Shown: in pieces, positions 5,626 to 8,796 of the stretch
Position numbering within the stretch: the first letter of the stretch is position 1
Layout of the letters: every line of letters starts with the position of its first letter
Assembly: GCA_020853835.1 (NCBI GenBank)
Contig: JADYYC010000020.1
Span: 1-8,796, forward strand
DNA: 8,796 bases
Reading direction: 5' to 3'
Origin: Anaerolineales bacterium
GTDB taxonomy: Bacteria; Chloroflexota; Anaerolineae; Anaerolineales; UBA4823
Notes under the pieces: model-generated
What the model was told of the DNA's origin: nothing
The model's input: the letters and a program-made list of their open reading frames with translations, nothing else
The model's database searches: none
Program-made: the position numbers and the translations under genes

Positions 5626-6795
5626 ATGGCTCAGGATGAGTTGTTCTCATTGACGGAAGAGCACCGCATGATCCGTCAGGCGGCGCGCGATTTCGCCCAG
5701 AAGGAAATTGCGCCGATCGCGGCTGAATTCGACGAAACGGGCGATTTTCCACAGGCGACGATCAAGAAAATGGGGGAGATGGGCTTCATGGGGATCGAAA
5801 TCCCCGAGGCGTACGGCGGGGCGGGGATGGACACGCTCGCCTACGTCCTGGCGCTCGAAGAGATCTGCAAAGTGGACGCCTCGCACGGTACGATCATGTC
5901 GGTCAACAATTCGCTCTACGGTTATGCGCTGCTCATGTTTGGAACCGAGGAGCAAAAACAGCGCTACCTGCCCCCGGTGGCGAGCGGGGAGTGCGTCGGG
6001 GCGTATTCGCTCACCGAGCCGATGTCCGGCTCGGACGCGGGCACCATGCGCAGCCGCGCCGAGCGGGTGGGGGACGAGTACGTGATCAACGGGCGCAAGT
6101 CGTGGGTGACGAGCGGGCCGGTGGCGCGCTATATCTTGCTATTCACCATGACCGACGCCTCCAAAGCCCACCGGGGCATCAGCGCTTTCATCGTCGACGC
6201 AGACCTGCCCGGGTTTGGGCGGGGCAAAAAGGAGCCCAAGCTGGGCATCCGCGCCTCGGCCACGAGCGAGATCGTCTTCGAGGATTACCGCCTGCCGGCC
6301 GCCAACCGCCTTGGCGAAGAGGGCGACGGCTTCAAGATCGCCATGGCGGTGCTGGACGCGGGGCGGATCGGGATCGCAGCCCAGTCGCTCGGGATCGCCG
6401 AGGCGGCGTTCGAGGCGAGCGTGGAATACGCCCGCGAGCGCGAGGCCTTCGGGCAGAAGATCGGCCAGTTCCAGGGCGTGGGCTTCAAACTGGCAGACAT
6501 GAAGACGCGCATCGAGGCGGCCCGGCTGCTGGTTTACAACGCCGCCCTCGCCAAGCAGCGCTCAAAGCAGAGCGGCGGGCGCTTCACGCTGGAGGCCTCG
6601 ATGGCCAAGCTCTTCGCCTCCGAGACGGCCAACTTCGTGGCTGACGAGGCGGTGCAGATCCACGGCGGGATGGGCTATAGCAAGGAGCTGCCGGTGGAGC
6701 GCTATTTCCGGGACGCGCGCATCACCGAGATCTACGAGGGGACGAGCGAAATCCAGCGGCTGGTGATTGCCCGCAACATCACCGGACTTAAATAA
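5626..6795 (+). CDS. Acyl-CoA dehydrogenase (short-chain/butyryl-CoA type)
   Basis: This is an FAD enzyme that oxidises acyl-CoA to trans-2-enoyl-CoA and passes electrons to electron-transfer flavoprotein, in fatty-acid or branched-chain amino-acid breakdown, or in the reverse sense in butyrate-type metabolism. The 389-residue length is typical. The N-terminal helical domain runs to about residue 120. It is followed by the first family signature AYSLTEPMSGSDAGT (126-140), the beta domain with SWVTSG (159-164), and the C-terminal helical domain with REREAFGQKIGQFQ (270-283, FAD contact), QIHGGMGY (344-351) and YEGTSEIQ (370-377). Glu371 in the last motif is the expected catalytic base of the short/medium-chain class. 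Exact chain length cannot be read from the sequence, and 2-methyl-branched or short-chain substrates are equally possible. It is transcribed divergently from gatC and lies 44 bases before the next glycosyltransferase with no terminator visible between them. Confidence 0.96.
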   Translation: MAQDELFSLTEEHRMIRQAARDFAQKEIAPIAAEFDETGDFPQATIKKMGEMGFMGIEIPEAYGGAGMDTLAYVLALEEICKVDASHGTIMSVNNSLYGYALLMFGTEEQKQRYLPPVASGECVGAYSLTEPMSGSDAGTMRSRAERVGDEYVINGRKSWVTSGPVARYILLFTMTDASKAHRGISAFIVDADLPGFGRGKKEPKLGIRASATSEIVFEDYRLPAANRLGEEGDGFKIAMAVLDAGRIGIAAQSLGIAEAAFEASVEYAREREAFGQKIGQFQGVGFKLADMKTRIEAARLLVYNAALAKQRSKQSGGRFTLEASMAKLFASETANFVADEAVQIHGGMGYSKELPVERYFRDARITEIYEGTSEIQRLVIARNITGLK

Positions 6796-6839
6796 CCCCT
6801 CGAAAGACACTCGCCAGGCAGCACGACAGGCGCGCGACC

Positions 6840-8796
6840 ATGTTTCACCACTTCCAAGACCGCTGGCAGTTCCGAGATTCCCTGAATCCGGCCCTCGACC
6901 CGGAGGCGGTTGTGGAGGGCGCTTCGGCTTCTGCCAGTTCGCAGCCGGGCAGCCCGGCCCCGGAAGCCGCGGAAAACCTGCGCCCCCTGCCCGAAGCGTC
7001 GGACGCCCCGCCGGACCTGTCTGGAAAGAGCCGCTCGGCCCGCCTGCTGGTCTCCGCCCTGCTGGCGCTGGGCATCCTGCTGGTGGGCGGCGGGATTTAC
7101 TATGACCAGTCCCTGGATTTCGGCGAACCGCGCCCGTTCGCCTGGGTTATGCTGCTCTCTGGGATGCTGCTGACCGGGCTGGGGCTGGCGGCGCTCAACC
7201 GCCCCCGCTTTTTGGACTGGCTCGCGGCGCGCTGGGAGGGCGTGCAGCAACACAGCGGCGTCAAGGGAGGGCGCTGGCCCTTGATGGGCGCCAGCCTGGC
7301 CCTGGCGTACGTCGCCAGCCGCGCGGCGGGATACGAGCCGCACATGAACAACCCCGGGCTGGCGGCGGCGTCCTGGGCTGCCGCGGTTGGGCTCGCGGTC
7401 TGGGCCTGCTGGAAGCCTTCCGGCGCCCGCTTTAAGCCAAGCTGGGCGCTGCTGTTGACCGTCACCGCGCTTCTTGGGACGGCGCTCATGCTGCGGGGCG
7501 TTAATACCCAGGAGGTCCCCCACGTGCTCTCGGGGGATGAAGCCTCTTCGGGGCTGAGCGCGGTCGAATTTATCAACGGGAACATGGACAACATCTTCAC
7601 GGTGGGCTGGTTTTCGTTCCCATCGCTGTTCTTTTTCATCCAATCGCTGCCGATCCGGCTGTTGGGGCAGACGACCGAGGCGCTGCGCCTGCTCAGCGCG
7701 CTGGCGGGGGCGCTCACGGTCGTCGCCGTTTACCTGGTCGGGCGGGCGATGTTTGGCGAGTTGGTGGGGCTTGCGGCCGGGATCTTCATGACCGGGTTTC
7801 ATTTCCACATCAACTTCAGCCGCATCGGGCTCAACAACATCTGGGACGGTTTCTGGCTCGTGACCGTGTTTGGGCTGTTCTGGACGGGCTGGCGCAGCGA
7901 GAAGCGGTCTTACTTTGTCTTTGCGGGGCTGGCGCTTGGCCTTTCGCAGTATTTCTACGTCAGCGCGCGCACCGTGCCGCTCATCCTGCTCGCCTGGCTG
8001 TTCTTCGCCGGCTGGGTCGACCGGGCGCGGATCAAGCGCCTGTGGCTGGACTTCTGTCTGGCGGGCTTTATTGCGCTGATCGTCTTCATGCCGCTGGGGT
8101 TGTTCTTTGCCAGCCACCCGGGAGAATTTGCCGCGCCGATCAACCGGGTGACGATCTTCGGGGTCTGGATGGAAGAGACCATGGCGCAGAGCGGGAAGAC
8201 CACCTGGCAGATCATGGGCGAGCAGTTCCTGGACGGGTTGCAGGGGTTCACCCATTTGCCGCTGCGCTTTTGGTACGAGCCGGGCACGCCGCTCCTGCGC
8301 CCGTTTGCCGCCACGGCCTTTCTGTTGGGGTTGATCCTGCTCGCGCTCAAACCCAAAGACGACCGTTTTCAACTGTTGTTCCTGTGGGTGGCGGCGTTTG
8401 TGATGGCGGTCAGCCTGAGCGAGAGCACGCCCGCCTCCCAGCGTTTTGTGGGGGTGGCGCCGGCGGTGGCGCTGCTGGTCGCCTATGGCGTGATCGAGAC
8501 GTTCAACCTGTTTGGGCGGCTGTGGCCGCGCCTGGCCGTGCCTCTCGGCTATGCGGGGCTGCTGCTGGTCGTGCTGCTCAGCGCCGACGACGCCCGCTTT
8601 TACTTCTTCGAGTACGCGCCGCGCAGCGGGTTCGGCGGCGACCACACCCTGATCGCCCAGGACCTGGCGGATTACCTGCAAACCAAGAGCAGCGACTGGA
8701 AGGTGGTCTTCTTCGGCTACCCAGACATGGGCTACTTCTCGATCATGAGCCTGCCCTACCTGGCGCCGCACATCCAGGGGCTCGACATCAATTACC
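6840..8796 (+). CDS. GT39-like polytopic membrane glycosyltransferase, 3' end outside the window
   Basis: The frame is open for 652 codons to the right edge. Residues 1-66 form a hydrophilic Ala/Pro/Ser/Glu-rich cytosolic tail. Probable helices follow near 67-86, 99-118, 147-163, 173-190 and 201-217. The loop HVLSGDEASSG then holds the likely catalytic Asp233-Glu234. Blocks shared with the minus-strand paralogue are HFHINFSRIGLNNIWDGFW (321-339) and LGLSQYFYVSAR (366-377). More helices run to about residue 580, and then a soluble segment begins (from about 590, with DHTLIAQDLADYL and WKVVFFGYPDMGY) that is probably the start of an extracytoplasmic C-terminal domain. Five helices before the DE loop put that loop outside if the tail is cytosolic, as the GT-C mechanism needs. 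The ATG at 6840 has only a weak ribosome site, so its translation may depend on the upstream dehydrogenase. Donor and acceptor are unknown; a polyprenyl-phosphate sugar donor is expected from the family. Confidence 0.9.
   Translation, partial: MFHHFQDRWQFRDSLNPALDPEAVVEGASASASSQPGSPAPEAAENLRPLPEASDAPPDLSGKSRSARLLVSALLALGILLVGGGIYYDQSLDFGEPRPFAWVMLLSGMLLTGLGLAALNRPRFLDWLAARWEGVQQHSGVKGGRWPLMGASLALAYVASRAAGYEPHMNNPGLAAASWAAAVGLAVWACWKPSGARFKPSWALLLTVTALLGTALMLRGVNTQEVPHVLSGDEASSGLSAVEFINGNMDNIFTVGWFSFPSLFFFIQSLPIRLLGQTTEALRLLSALAGALTVVAVYLVGRAMFGELVGLAAGIFMTGFHFHINFSRIGLNNIWDGFWLVTVFGLFWTGWRSEKRSYFVFAGLALGLSQYFYVSARTVPLILLAWLFFAGWVDRARIKRLWLDFCLAGFIALIVFMPLGLFFASHPGEFAAPINRVTIFGVWMEETMAQSGKTTWQIMGEQFLDGLQGFTHLPLRFWYEPGTPLLRPFAATAFLLGLILLALKPKDDRFQLLFLWVAAFVMAVSLSESTPASQRFVGVAPAVALLVAYGVIETFNLFGRLWPRLAVPLGYAGLLLVVLLSADDARFYFFEYAPRSGFGGDHTLIAQDLADYLQTKSSDWKVVFFGYPDMGYFSIMSLPYLAPHIQGLDINY

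Noticed and set aside
6796..6839. A possible terminator between the dehydrogenase and the glycosyltransferase
   Set aside because: I see no GC-rich stem followed by a T-run, so read-through is more likely.
6732..8771. A 679-codon open frame on the minus strand opposite the plus-strand glycosyltransferase
   Set aside because: The translation is Arg/Gln/Pro-rich with no domain-like pattern. The opposite strand encodes a clear membrane protein with family motifs, so this is a high-GC antisense shadow.
1..8796. Insertion sequences, transposase genes, tRNA or rRNA genes and CRISPR repeats that might explain the interrupted operon
   Set aside because: No transposase or integrase motifs, terminal repeats, tRNA-like cloverleaf or regularly spaced repeats were seen by eye.

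Overview
The window looks like a chromosomal segment of a high-GC bacterium. A member of the Chloroflexota (Anaerolineae-like) is my best guess. It rests on the style of the long GT39-type membrane glycosyltransferases and on the GatA insertion, both judged from memory, so it is tentative. No rRNA, tRNA, CRISPR array, transposase or integrase is visible.

Left half, minus strand (5499 down to 1): five co-directional genes with short gaps, in transcription order gatC, gatA, a GT39-like membrane glycosyltransferase, a protein resembling dual-OB-domain proteins, and gatB, which runs off the left edge. GatC, GatA and GatB form the amidotransferase that converts Glu-tRNA(Gln), and often Asp-tRNA(Asn), to the correctly charged tRNA. 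The usual compact gatCAB order is therefore opened between gatA and gatB by two unrelated genes. The glycosyltransferase gene has visibly lower GC than its neighbours. The gaps are only 19, 33, 64 and 39 bases, so the set probably still forms one transcription unit.

Centre (5500-5625): a divergent control region of 126 bases. It holds an extended -10 promoter reading right, a weaker candidate promoter reading left, and between them a perfect 6-1-6 inverted repeat (5551-5563) that could be a shared operator.

Right half, plus strand (5626-8796): a complete acyl-CoA dehydrogenase, then after 44 bases a second, longer GT39-like glycosyltransferase that runs off the right edge. The two glycosyltransferases share two strong sequence blocks. 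They flank gatCA and the dehydrogenase on opposite strands and point away from each other. Both carry extra N-terminal membrane helices before the catalytic Asp-Glu motif.

I found no clear candidate for an entirely new system. The most interesting features are the interrupted gatCAB operon with a possible nucleic-acid-binding passenger, the compositionally distinct glycosyltransferase inside it, and the palindrome between the divergent promoters.
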